This document shows positions 16,824-24,897 of a stretch of 64,000 nt of DNA, piece by piece. Both the position numbers and the translations under genes were made by a program. The notes beneath the pieces were generated by a model. The model was not told the origin of the DNA and ran no database searches. It worked only from the letters and a program-made list of their open reading frames with translations. The stretch is from Phyllobacterium myrsinacearum. GTDB taxonomy: Bacteria; Pseudomonadota; Alphaproteobacteria; Rhizobiales; Rhizobiaceae. The stretch is from contig NZ_JACGXN010000004.1 of the NCBI RefSeq assembly GCF_014138285.1, positions 62,001 through 126,000 of the forward strand. Direction: 5' to 3'. Each line of letters starts with the position of its first letter. The first letter of the stretch is position 1.

Positions 16824-18821
16824 ATGCTGCGTACATCCTCATCGCAACGCCTGGTCTGGACCGGCGTCCTTTGGCTATTCGGACTTGGCGTGGCGGCTAT
16901 CAATCTTTGGCCGATGATCACCAGGCTCGGCATTCAGGCGGTTTTTCTGCCGCCATCGGCGAGCGACGGGGAGGCTGTCCTCCTGCATTACAGCCTGTTG
17001 CCGCGCCTTGCCATGTCTGCTGTCTGCGGCTTTGCGCTGGGACTTTCCGGCACACTGTTCCAGCACGTGTTGCGCAATCCGCTGGCGTCGCCCTCGACAT
17101 TGGGCGTTGAAGCCGGAGCTCAACTGGCACTTGGTATCGCAATCCTGTGGTTTCCGGCACTCCTCGGCTGGAATCGTGACTTGACCACCGCCATTGGCGG
17201 TTTCGCGGCCATGGCCATTGTTTTTGCCGTGGCGTGGCGCTTCCAGTTTCAGCCCGTCACCGTCATCCTGACGGGGCTTGTGATGGGGCTTTATTGCACA
17301 GCCATCGTGACCATTCTGGTGTTGATGAATGATCATTATCTCGCAGGCCTGTTTGTCTGGGGAGGCGGGTCCCTGAACCAGAATGATTGGCGCGATGTGA
17401 GTGCGCTCTTGCCGAAGATCGCTGTTTTTACAGCGTTTGCATTTCTGTTGGCGCGGCAGTTGAATGTGCTGACCCTGGGCGATGCGGCAAAGGGGCTGGG
17501 CATGAAGCTTCACACCACCAGAGCTCTCACCCTCGCGGTTGCCGTTGCGTTGACGACGTTTACGGTGAGTGTTGTGGGTATTATTGGCTTTCTGGGGCTT
17601 GCTTCACCTGCCATTGCCCGCGCAATCGGCGCGCGACGTATCAAGGACCGGCTGATTACAGCGCCGCTTGTTGGTGCCGGACTTCTTGTTCTGATCGATC
17701 AGATCCTGCAATTGCAATCGACGGTCACCGGTATCGTGCTCCCGACTGGTGCTGTGACCGCGCTGATCGGCGTGCCTGCCTTGTTGATCGTCATGTTGCG
17801 CCGCAAGTCCGTTGGACAGCCGACGACCGCTGCTCCGGCCATCCGAAAAAGCCGGCACCCGCAATTGCTGCTGACCATGCTTGCTGTACTCCTGATATGT
17901 GCTTGCGTTGCTGCGATCTTCGTTGGCAGGGGCGTTGATTCATCCTGGACAATTCACACCGGCAAAATGCTGGAGTCCTTGTTGCAGTGGCGATTGCCGA
18001 GATTGGTTGCGGCAATTTCGGCGGGCATGATGCTTGCTCTTGCCGGCAGCCTACTGCAGCGCCTGACCGGAAATTCCATGGCGAGCCCTGAAGTGCTTGG
18101 CGTCAGTGCTGGTACGGCCTTTGGTTTGCTTTGCGTCCTGTTTGTTGTTGCACAGCCTGACTACGGTCACCGGTTGCTTGGCGGCTTTCTCGGGGCAGCA
18201 GCGGTACTCGCGGCGCTGTTTGCCATGAGCTGGCACAAGGCACAGTCGGGCAACCAGTTTCTCATTATCGGCGTCTCGTTGAGCGCCTTTCTGACGGCGC
18301 TCGTTTCCGTCATTCTTGCGTCCGGTGACCCGCGAGCGATGTCATTGATCAGCTGGATGACCGGCTCTACCTACAGTGTTACCAGCTCTGCTGCTGTTAT
18401 CTCGCTTGTATGCGCTGTCATTGCCATGATCGCGGTTTCCGTTTTCCTTCGTCCATTGCAACACTTCGCTCTGGGTGAAATGTCGGCGCATTCGCACGGG
18501 GTCAATGTCCGGACATTCCGGATACTCATTCTTGGTTTTTCAGCCTTGCTTACCGCCATTGCCACGCTTGTCGTCGGACCATTGAGCTTTGTCGGCCTGA
18601 TGGCGCCGCATCTGGCCCAGCGTCTGGGCCTGACACGCGGTTTTCCACATCTTCTCGGAACAGCCCTGTTCGGTGCACTGCTGATGGCCGTCGCGGATTT
18701 CATCGGCCGTACGGCGTATTTCCCGTGGCAATTGCCAACGGGATTGATTGCTACCCTCCTGGGTGGGCCGGTGTTTGCGCTGTTGCTTATACGGCCGCGC
18801 AGGGCTGCTAAGCCGCTTTGA
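16824..18821 (+). CDS. fhuB: Ferric siderophore ABC permease, FhuB-type fused double permease
   Basis: A 665-residue inner-membrane protein made of two FecCD-type halves in one chain, the arrangement typical of FhuB. Each half has the LSGTLFQHVLRNPLASPSTLG / LAGSLLQRLTGNSMASPEVLG permease motif and a late GPLSFVGL or GIIGFLGL block that contacts the ATPase. It starts directly at the fhuD stop and is the last gene of the receptor-fhuCDB operon. Its final 14 bases overlap the 3' end of the sigma factor gene on the other strand. Confidence 0.93.
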   Translation: MLRTSSSQRLVWTGVLWLFGLGVAAINLWPMITRLGIQAVFLPPSASDGEAVLLHYSLLPRLAMSAVCGFALGLSGTLFQHVLRNPLASPSTLGVEAGAQLALGIAILWFPALLGWNRDLTTAIGGFAAMAIVFAVAWRFQFQPVTVILTGLVMGLYCTAIVTILVLMNDHYLAGLFVWGGGSLNQNDWRDVSALLPKIAVFTAFAFLLARQLNVLTLGDAAKGLGMKLHTTRALTLAVAVALTTFTVSVVGIIGFLGLASPAIARAIGARRIKDRLITAPLVGAGLLVLIDQILQLQSTVTGIVLPTGAVTALIGVPALLIVMLRRKSVGQPTTAAPAIRKSRHPQLLLTMLAVLLICACVAAIFVGRGVDSSWTIHTGKMLESLLQWRLPRLVAAISAGMMLALAGSLLQRLTGNSMASPEVLGVSAGTAFGLLCVLFVVAQPDYGHRLLGGFLGAAAVLAALFAMSWHKAQSGNQFLIIGVSLSAFLTALVSVILASGDPRAMSLISWMTGSTYSVTSSAAVISLVCAVIAMIAVSVFLRPLQHFALGEMSAHSHGVNVRTFRILILGFSALLTAIATLVVGPLSFVGLMAPHLAQRLGLTRGFPHLLGTALFGALLMAVADFIGRTAYFPWQLPTGLIATLLGGPVFALLLIRPRRAAKPL

Positions 18822-19326
18822 GGGATTGCTCGCAATAGCGGTGCGCATCCTTGATCATGAAATTGACAAGGGTGCGTGAAACGCCGAGCTCTTCCGCAAT
18901 ATCCTTCTGCGGAACGCCTTCGATTCGATGGCGGATGAATGCGTCATGGGTGCGCTTCGGCAGTTCCTTCAGTGATGCCAAAACCTTGTTCAATGCCTCG
19001 GTCATAACCATGCAGTCGAGAGCGTTTACGCAAGGCGCCGGCACTGAATCCACGCCGTCCATAGGCATCAGATTGTTCTTCTCGTATTGCCGCTTTCGCG
19101 CTTCATCCAGTGCAAGATTATACACCATACGGCAGGCGTATCCGACTGGACAATGAATGCAACTCGTCTGCATGGTGCAAGCTTTAACGATCGCATCGTG
19201 AAATATATCTTCCGCTTGAGCATGCGAATGAAGTACGCTTTCAGCAATAACCAATAGCTTATTTTTATATTTAATCAGTGCATCTACAAGAACATTTTCA
19301 TCATGAAGATATTGTTCTTTTGACAT
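18808..19326 (-). CDS. rpoI: ECF sigma factor of the PvdS/RpoI iron-starvation type
   Basis: A 172-residue sigma factor with region 2 (HAQAEDIFHDAIVKAC, then VYNLALDEARKR) and region 4 (HRIEGVPQKDIAEELGVSRT) and little else. Size, the short linker and siderophore context match PvdS, PbrA, FecI and rhizobial RpoI. The two divergent biosynthetic operons carry TAAAT-N16-CGT, the element used by PvdS, which makes this gene their likely activator. No FecR-like anti-sigma gene lies beside it, and the receptor lacks an obvious N-terminal signalling extension, so control is probably by iron-dependent transcription of the sigma gene itself. A 35-base perfect palindrome sits 58 bases upstream. Confidence 0.85.
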   Translation of the reverse strand: MSKEQYLHDENVLVDALIKYKNKLLVIAESVLHSHAQAEDIFHDAIVKACTMQTSCIHCPVGYACRMVYNLALDEARKRQYEKNNLMPMDGVDSVPAPCVNALDCMVMTEALNKVLASLKELPKRTHDAFIRHRIEGVPQKDIAEELGVSRTLVNFMIKDAHRYCEQSLKAA

Positions 19327-19383
19327 GATCTTTATTCTTTTTAAGAAGTTGTCGTATTGGCATTCGAGTCAGCATGTAGTGTT

Positions 19384-19418
19384 GCCATGATTATTTCAAA
19401 ATTTGAAATAATCATGGC
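19384..19418. promoter_or_regulatory. 35-base perfect palindrome upstream of the sigma factor gene
   Basis: Seventeen-base arms run without mismatch from GCCATGATTATTTC to GAAATAATCATGGC around a central A at 19401. It lies 58-92 bases before the sigma start codon. On the reverse strand TTGAAA inside it could be a -35 element. No T-run follows on either strand, so it is more likely an operator than a terminator. It does not match TGA-N9-TCA, but TGA-N5-TCA occurs in each half. Confidence 0.6.
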
Positions 19419-19652
19419 TCAACAACTGTCGCGTGTGCAGCTATACAAGAACATGAGAAAAAGAGTCAAGTTAAAGAAAACACGATTTGTAACAGAGCCG
19501 GAAAGGCGGTTTAAAACAGCAGGAAAACAAGGGTTCCCCCGTGTCTGATCAAAAAGAATCTACCGGATAGACCCATGCCGGTGGTCGACCCGGTTCACAC
19601 GGGCTGATAAGCCGGGCTGGCATAAAATTGACAATATGGATACCCGATCATC
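19419..19652. other. Spacer upstream of the sigma factor gene and the methyltransferase
   Basis: A 63-codon forward frame (19357-19548) starts before the palindrome and reads through it; it is rich in Lys and Arg and is not called. A TGA-N9-TCA match (TGAGAAAAAGAGTCA) lies at 19454-19468, about 128 bases before the sigma start. It lacks the TTGA overlap seen at other sites and may be chance. No other feature is seen. Confidence 0.4.
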
Positions 19653-20132
19653 ATGAGCCGCCTCGATAGCTTTATCCGCCGCATGACGGCCCAGCGTGAT
19701 ATCCTCAATCATATCTCAAACACCGTGAGGGAATTGCCGGGCCCCGTGCTCGAGCTCGGGTTGGGTAACGGCCGCACCTATGACCATCTGCGCGAGCGGT
19801 TCCCTGACCGGCGTATCATCGCGTTTGATCGAGCCTCCCACGCCTATAAGAGTTCCACGCCGGATCCTGAAAACATGGTGATCGGAGAGATCAAGGAGAC
19901 GGCGCAAAGTTTTGCCGGAATCAACGCGGCTCTGGTCCATGCTGATATCGGTACGGGCTATCCGGATCAGGATGCCGTTACGCTTACATGGTTGCCTCAA
20001 CTTGCGGCCGATCTGCTGGTCCCTCACGGCATCGTTGCCAGCGGTCTGGCGCTTGATCACCCGGAACTCGAACTCCTGCCTCTGCCACACAGCGTCAAAC
20101 CGGGTCGCTATTTTCTGTATCGCCGCAGGTAA
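19653..20132 (+). CDS. Class I SAM-dependent methyltransferase, short form
   Basis: A 159-residue protein with the glycine-rich SAM motif VLELGLGNGRTYDHL (about 32-46) followed by an acidic residue at the end of the second strand (IIAFDRA) and HADIGTG further on. The substrate is unknown. Small methyltransferases of this kind are conserved in rhizobia and Brucella. It is followed directly, with no gap, by the stop codon of the FkbM-like gene on the other strand. Confidence 0.7.
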   Translation: MSRLDSFIRRMTAQRDILNHISNTVRELPGPVLELGLGNGRTYDHLRERFPDRRIIAFDRASHAYKSSTPDPENMVIGEIKETAQSFAGINAALVHADIGTGYPDQDAVTLTWLPQLAADLLVPHGIVASGLALDHPELELLPLPHSVKPGRYFLYRRR

Positions 20133-21026
20133 TTATCCGAAAAGCAGCACGTCGAACTGGCCCTGATCGATCGGCAGAGCCCTGACTTTCATCGCCAAGG
20201 GTTTGCCGTGGTGAAAAACGAGACAGTCATCATAAAAACCCGTCAGGTATCTGACGAACGCTGCCGCCTGGTCTGGCCCATAAAAATTCGGTGAAAACTC
20301 GAGATACAGCGGCACTCTGCGGGAAAGCAGGACTTCCATCGAACGGCAAGCGATGGGCTCATGGCCTTCGATGTCCATCCATATCAGGCCGACCTGATTC
20401 GGTGGAACAGCGGCTTCATCAAGGATGCCGTCGACCCGGCGAACCGGTACGACGATCCTGGTGTCTGATTTGCTCTGGCGGTTCGTGCTGCTCTTTCCAT
20501 GGTTGCTGGAATGCTGGAAGAAGTCGATTTCTCCGTCGTGATCGCCTGCAGCGCAATTGACCAGCGTCACCCGGTCTTCGATTGAATTCTGGGCAATGTT
20601 CGACTTTAACAACTCGAAATTGCGCGGATCCGGTTCAACACTGATGATACGCGCGAAGGATCTGCTCAGACTGAAGTATACGGTTTGCGTGCCGATATTG
20701 CCGCCAAGTTCAAGCAGGGTAGTGCCTTCCGGCAAAAGCTGCATGTCTTTGAGGACAGACAGCAACCGGCTGACATGATGCCGCTCGAAATGCCCTTTGC
20801 GGAAGATTTTCCTGCCAATATAGTCGCTCGGTGAGAAAGTCATGACGTGATCACCGCAGTTGACCGTCATGGTCAGCACCCGCGGATCCATCGCGCTGAT
20901 CATCAGTTCACGGCCATAGCGTGTGTCGAAAAAATGTCCTGCCGCGCGGTTTCTGGCTTTCTGGAAGCCTCGCCGCCATGCCTTGATGTTTATCACCGTC
21001 CGCCCCGTGCTTATAATATACTGCAA
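20133..21026 (-). CDS. FkbM-family methyltransferase
   Basis: A 297-residue protein with the FkbM-type core: LLELGGNIGTQTVYFSL (motif I), ISVEPDPRNFELLKSNI, then VPVRRVDGILDE and GLIWMDIEGHE. Such enzymes O-methylate sugars or other small molecules, often in surface polysaccharide loci. The first 75 residues are an extension before the core. The cyclase gene lies 28 bases upstream on the same strand. Substrate unknown. Confidence 0.8.
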   Translation of the reverse strand: MQYIISTGRTVINIKAWRRGFQKARNRAAGHFFDTRYGRELMISAMDPRVLTMTVNCGDHVMTFSPSDYIGRKIFRKGHFERHHVSRLLSVLKDMQLLPEGTTLLELGGNIGTQTVYFSLSRSFARIISVEPDPRNFELLKSNIAQNSIEDRVTLVNCAAGDHDGEIDFFQHSSNHGKSSTNRQSKSDTRIVVPVRRVDGILDEAAVPPNQVGLIWMDIEGHEPIACRSMEVLLSRRVPLYLEFSPNFYGPDQAAAFVRYLTGFYDDCLVFHHGKPLAMKVRALPIDQGQFDVLLFG

Positions 21027-21054
21027 CTCTCCGCGAACAGAATATCAGGCTACG

Positions 21055-22788
21055 TCACACGAAGCGAACGCTGCTTTCCTGTGGAACGATATAAACGCGA
21101 AGGGGCAGGGCCCGTCCGCGGATAGCCACCTCACGCACGTCGAGGCCAGTCGTATCGGAACCCGCCAAGGTGATTACCGGCTCTGAAACGACGAGTGTCA
21201 CATCGAATTCCTTGGCGACAGTTTCCAGCCGACTGGCCACGTTGACCGTATCGCCAATTGCGGTCAGGCTTTTAACCGCGCCATAGCCCATGGCTCCAAC
21301 GATAGCCGGGCCGGTATGAATACCGATGGCCACGCGCAAGGGAATACTGAGTTCGCCAGCAAGTTCACCGTTGAGCCGCTCGATTTCCTTGACGATGATC
21401 GTTGCCGCTTTCAGCGCATTGCTGCAGGCGTCCGCTGCAGAGCTGTTCAGTCCGAACAGTGCCATTGCACCGTCGCCAATGAATTTGTCGAGGCGGCCGC
21501 CGGAGCGCTCTACAGCTTGACCGACAATGGCGAAGTACCGGTTGAGCAGAAAAACGATGTCATAAGGCAATCGCGCCTCGGTGAGCATGGTGAAGCTGCG
21601 GATATCGCAGAACAGGATCGCGATTTCGCGCTCACGCCCTGGACTTGCCTGCTGGCTACCCGTTGGAACAATGCTTTCAAGACTTGGGACAAGAAGCGGA
21701 ACAACACTGATATCGCTCGTCGGATGCAACTGACAGGCGAGCCGGACGCCGTGATCGGCGCCGATACGGGTCAGGGTCGCCTGTTCGATGGGCTGCGGCG
21801 GCGGCAGTGTTTCAGCCCCCTCCAGAACCTGGACACGGCACGTTGAACACCGGCCCTTGCCGCCGCACACAGCGTAATGCGGTATGCCGCCAAGCCGGCT
21901 TGCCTCGAGGACGCTGAAGCCGAGGGGTACCCGGACGCTTTGGCCATCGGCGTAGCGGATTTGGATCTGGCTGGCCCGCTCGCGCCAGCGCCGATAAACG
22001 CGCATGGCAAGAACGAGCGCGAGACCGCCGGCGAAAGCGCCATAAAGCCCGGTTTTGATGAGGAATTCGTCCTCCTTGACCTCGGTGCGTTCGGCAGGGG
22101 AGGTGTAGCGGGTGGAATTGTAATTCTTATGGCCCTGATAGCCGGACGAGGGATATTCGCCGTAACCGGAAGCGGGCGACATATTGGCGATCGTTCGACC
22201 CGTATTGGCAAAACCAAGCAGTGCAAGAACCGGCAGGAGTATGGCAACGGTCAGCAGCACGGGAGCCGCCTGCTGATACCATTGCCTGTAACGCAGCCAG
22301 AAATGCACGCCAATGCAGCCGTGACACCAGATGACAATCAGCGCGACCGTTTGTTTGATGCCATTGAAAGGCGAGGTGATCCAGAACCCCCGTATGACAG
22401 CCTCGTAGCTGTCATAGTAGTTGGATATCTCGTAGCGGATGCGTGTACCGACCACGTGCTCGATGATCAGAACGGGTATCAGCAGTCCAAGGATAATCTG
22501 CAGGGCCTCGCCAAGAGGCATATAAAGTGTACGGCGCATATAAAGCGATCGCATGACCAGAATGACATGGGTGATCGCTGCTCCGTAAAAGATCACGGTA
22601 CCAACGGGATTGCGCCAGATGAACAGAAACCAGCGGCGGCCCTCTTCAGCGGCAGAAAGTGAAATGAGATTGAGGGAATGGTTTGCCAGATGCAACGTCA
22701 GGAATGTGAGCATGATCAGGCCTGATGCCAGTCGTGCCCTGCGCAAGGACCGCTCGGAAAGCATGGGTGCTGTAGCCACTATTGTCAT
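21055..22788 (-). CDS. cyaC: Adenylate cyclase with SdhC-like diheme anchor and 2Fe-2S domain (CyaC type)
   Basis: A 577-residue protein. Residues 1-260 form about six membrane helices with His residues placed like haem ligands of succinate dehydrogenase/fumarate reductase anchors (LTLHLANH, ITHVILVMRSLY, IIEHVVGTR, WCHGCIGVHFW). Residues about 290-370 are a ferredoxin-like domain with CGGKGRCSTC and a later LACQL. The class III cyclase domain follows, with metal Asp residues in LFCDIRSFT and FIGDGAMALFG, adenine-selecting Lys and Asp (LDKFIGD, AIGDTVNVASR). This matches Sinorhizobium CyaC, reported as a cyclase with a respiratory-complex-like anchor. It would make cAMP at the inner membrane in response to quinone or redox state. 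Confidence 0.85.
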   Translation of the reverse strand: MTIVATAPMLSERSLRRARLASGLIMLTFLTLHLANHSLNLISLSAAEEGRRWFLFIWRNPVGTVIFYGAAITHVILVMRSLYMRRTLYMPLGEALQIILGLLIPVLIIEHVVGTRIRYEISNYYDSYEAVIRGFWITSPFNGIKQTVALIVIWCHGCIGVHFWLRYRQWYQQAAPVLLTVAILLPVLALLGFANTGRTIANMSPASGYGEYPSSGYQGHKNYNSTRYTSPAERTEVKEDEFLIKTGLYGAFAGGLALVLAMRVYRRWRERASQIQIRYADGQSVRVPLGFSVLEASRLGGIPHYAVCGGKGRCSTCRVQVLEGAETLPPPQPIEQATLTRIGADHGVRLACQLHPTSDISVVPLLVPSLESIVPTGSQQASPGREREIAILFCDIRSFTMLTEARLPYDIVFLLNRYFAIVGQAVERSGGRLDKFIGDGAMALFGLNSSAADACSNALKAATIIVKEIERLNGELAGELSIPLRVAIGIHTGPAIVGAMGYGAVKSLTAIGDTVNVASRLETVAKEFDVTLVVSEPVITLAGSDTTGLDVREVAIRGRALPLRVYIVPQESSVRFV

Positions 22789-23045
22789 AAATGCCGAATC
22801 AATCCCCCGCGCCTTGCCTGATATGACGTCCTTCGCACTTCATTGGAAGCTTATGCGAGCCCACCTGATTTGGCGAGCCATAGGCGTGCGTTCAAGCGCA
22901 ATGATGGCTTTTTGACAAACGGTTGCGTGATGGCGATCAAAAGATTGTTAGTGTCAGGAGGCCTGAACCGGCTATAGATTTGAAGGAATCGGCCGATATT
23001 CGCCGAAATGGTTGAAACGATTGTGAAATACTGGATCGCTTGCGC
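22789..23045. other. Divergent spacer between cyclase and glycosyltransferase genes
   Basis: These 257 bases hold the promoters for two divergent genes. No inverted repeat or operator stood out, and no gene is called. Confidence 0.4.
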
Positions 23046-24137
23046 ATGCAGGTCGCGTTTTATGCTCCCTTGAAATCACCCAGTCATCCGGTTCCCTCGG
23101 GTGACCGGCAAATGGCCCGCTTGCTGATTGCTGCGCTTCAGAAGGCTGGCCATAGCGTGGAGGTGGTTTCCGGGCTCCGCAGTTTTTCGAAGTTACCCAT
23201 TTTTGAAGACCGGCAACGTATCGCGGCCAGTGCGCAAAGGGAGATTGAACGTCTCTCGGGTCTATGGGGCGCAGATGCAAAACCCGATCTCTGGTTCTGC
23301 TACCATCCCTATTACAAGGCGCCTGATCTGATCGGTCCCGCTCTGTCGATCGCTTTGGATATTCCCTATGTCACGGCGGAAGCATCCTATTCGCCGCGCC
23401 GTAATGCCACCGGTTGGGCCGAGACGCAGATATTGGTGGCTGAAGCGGTGCGTGGTGCCTCGGTTAATCTCTGTTTTACGCAACGGGATATGAACGGTCT
23501 TGCCGCGAACATTCCAGGTGCACGACTTGCAAGGCTGAAGCCGTTTATCGATGTTGATCCCTTTCGCAGTGGGCCGGTTGCGGCTCATCCGCATAGGCTT
23601 GTGACAGTGGCGATGATGCGGCCCGGCGACAAGCTGCACAGCTATGAGATGCTGGCGAGATCTTTGTCCCTGATCGGTGACCGCGAATGGACGCTGACTA
23701 TTGTCGGCGACGGACCGGTCGAGAACGAAGTGAAAGCCCTGTTTTCAGCATTTGGCGAGCGAATAAGCTGGTTGGGCCAACGGAACGCGCAAGAGGTTGC
23801 CGCGTTGTTGGAAGAAGGTGGAATCTATGTCTGGCCCGGTTGCGGCGAAGCCTATGGGATCGCTTATCTGGAGGCGCAGGCGGCAGGTTTGCCCGTGGTT
23901 GCACAGGCGACAGCGGGTGTGCCGGAAGTGGTTCATGATGGTGTGACGGGTTTCCTCACGCACGAAAATGATGCGCAGGCCTATGCTGACGCTATCGCCA
24001 GCCTGCTCGACGATAGCGATCTTCGGTTATCAATGGGCACAGCGGCGCGCCGTTTTGTGTTGCAGGAGAGATCGCTGGAGGTTGCCGCAGGACGGCTTGA
24101 TGCGCTGCTCAAAAATGCAATGGGAGGAAGTCAATGA
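23046..24137 (+). CDS. Glycosyltransferase, GT4 type
   Basis: A protein of about 363 residues with a GT-B fold pattern: N-terminal GDRQMARLLIAALQKAGHSVEVV, C-terminal TIVGDGPVENEVKAL, ISWLGQRNAQEVAALL and the donor-binding GEAYGIAYLEAQAAGLPVVA (E-x7-E motif). Sugar and acceptor are unknown. A TTG at 23040 is also possible as start; the ATG at 23046 has GGAT at better spacing. Its stop overlaps the next start (ATGA at 24134-24137), so the two are translationally coupled. Confidence 0.85.
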   Translation: MQVAFYAPLKSPSHPVPSGDRQMARLLIAALQKAGHSVEVVSGLRSFSKLPIFEDRQRIAASAQREIERLSGLWGADAKPDLWFCYHPYYKAPDLIGPALSIALDIPYVTAEASYSPRRNATGWAETQILVAEAVRGASVNLCFTQRDMNGLAANIPGARLARLKPFIDVDPFRSGPVAAHPHRLVTVAMMRPGDKLHSYEMLARSLSLIGDREWTLTIVGDGPVENEVKALFSAFGERISWLGQRNAQEVAALLEEGGIYVWPGCGEAYGIAYLEAQAAGLPVVAQATAGVPEVVHDGVTGFLTHENDAQAYADAIASLLDDSDLRLSMGTAARRFVLQERSLEVAAGRLDALLKNAMGGSQ

Positions 24138-24895
24138 CGGACGATCCAATCTGGCAGCCCCTGCAAGCCGAGCTTGCACGTTGGATTCACGCTAATCGCA
24201 GTGCCCGATTCTGGTTGCGGGATGACGATGCTGTCGAGCCAACAGACGCGCTGGATCGCCTGCTCCAACTCGCCGGTGAATCCAAAGTGCCTCTGACACT
24301 TGCCGTGATTCCCGCGCATACGGGGGAACCGTTGGTCAAACGCCTCGAAAGCGAACGTTGGGTCTCTGTGGCGGTCCATGGCTGGTCGCACGAGAATAAT
24401 GCGCCAAAGGACCGGAAAAAACAGGAACTCGGCCCGGATCGTCCGCGCGCGCTGGTTCTTGAGCAACTGCAGGATGGTTGCAGACTTCTTGCCAAGCTCC
24501 ATCCGATACGATTTGTGCCCGTACTTGTCCCGCCATGGAACCGGATTGATCCAGCGCTGCTGCCTTATCTCGGTGATTGCGGATTCCAGGCGCTATCGGT
24601 GTTTGGAGCGGCAAAAAAGCCGGCAAATTCACTGCCTGCAGTTAACACCCATGTCGATCTGATGGACTGGCACGGCACCAAAGGTTGCCGCGACCATGCG
24701 GAACTTGTCGCCGCTATCGTGACAGAGTTGCGCCAGCGGTTTGACGGAAGTTCCGAGCCAATCGGAATTCTGACCCACCATCTTGTCCACGATGAGTCTG
24801 CATGGGCGTTCCTGAAGAAGCTTTTCCAGGTCGTGGCAAAGACGCCCGGCGGGCGCTGGCTCTCCATCAATGAGCTAATGAAGAGCCAAAGTTAA
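24134..24895 (+). CDS. Polysaccharide deacetylase-like protein
   Basis: A 253-residue protein related to NodB-fold deacetylases of the divergent rhizobial type. The metal site residues can be seen in FWLRDDDAVEP (Asp) and VAVHGWSHEN (His-x3-His), and a late LTHHLVHD supplies further His. It is coupled by ATGA overlap to the glycosyltransferase gene, which suggests a shared glycan substrate. No signal peptide is seen, so it probably works in the cytoplasm. Confidence 0.75.
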   Translation: MTDDPIWQPLQAELARWIHANRSARFWLRDDDAVEPTDALDRLLQLAGESKVPLTLAVIPAHTGEPLVKRLESERWVSVAVHGWSHENNAPKDRKKQELGPDRPRALVLEQLQDGCRLLAKLHPIRFVPVLVPPWNRIDPALLPYLGDCGFQALSVFGAAKKPANSLPAVNTHVDLMDWHGTKGCRDHAELVAAIVTELRQRFDGSSEPIGILTHHLVHDESAWAFLKKLFQVVAKTPGGRWLSINELMKSQS

Positions 24896-24897
24896 CA

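Noticed and set aside
19454-19468. Sixth TGA-N9-TCA match, upstream of the sigma gene
   Set aside because: It lies 128 bases upstream, beyond the palindrome, and lacks the TTGA overlap. One such match per 4 kb is expected by chance, so it is not listed as an operator.
19357-19548. 63-codon forward frame through the 35-base palindrome
   Set aside because: Basic, without a ribosome binding site, and it reads through an evident regulatory palindrome.
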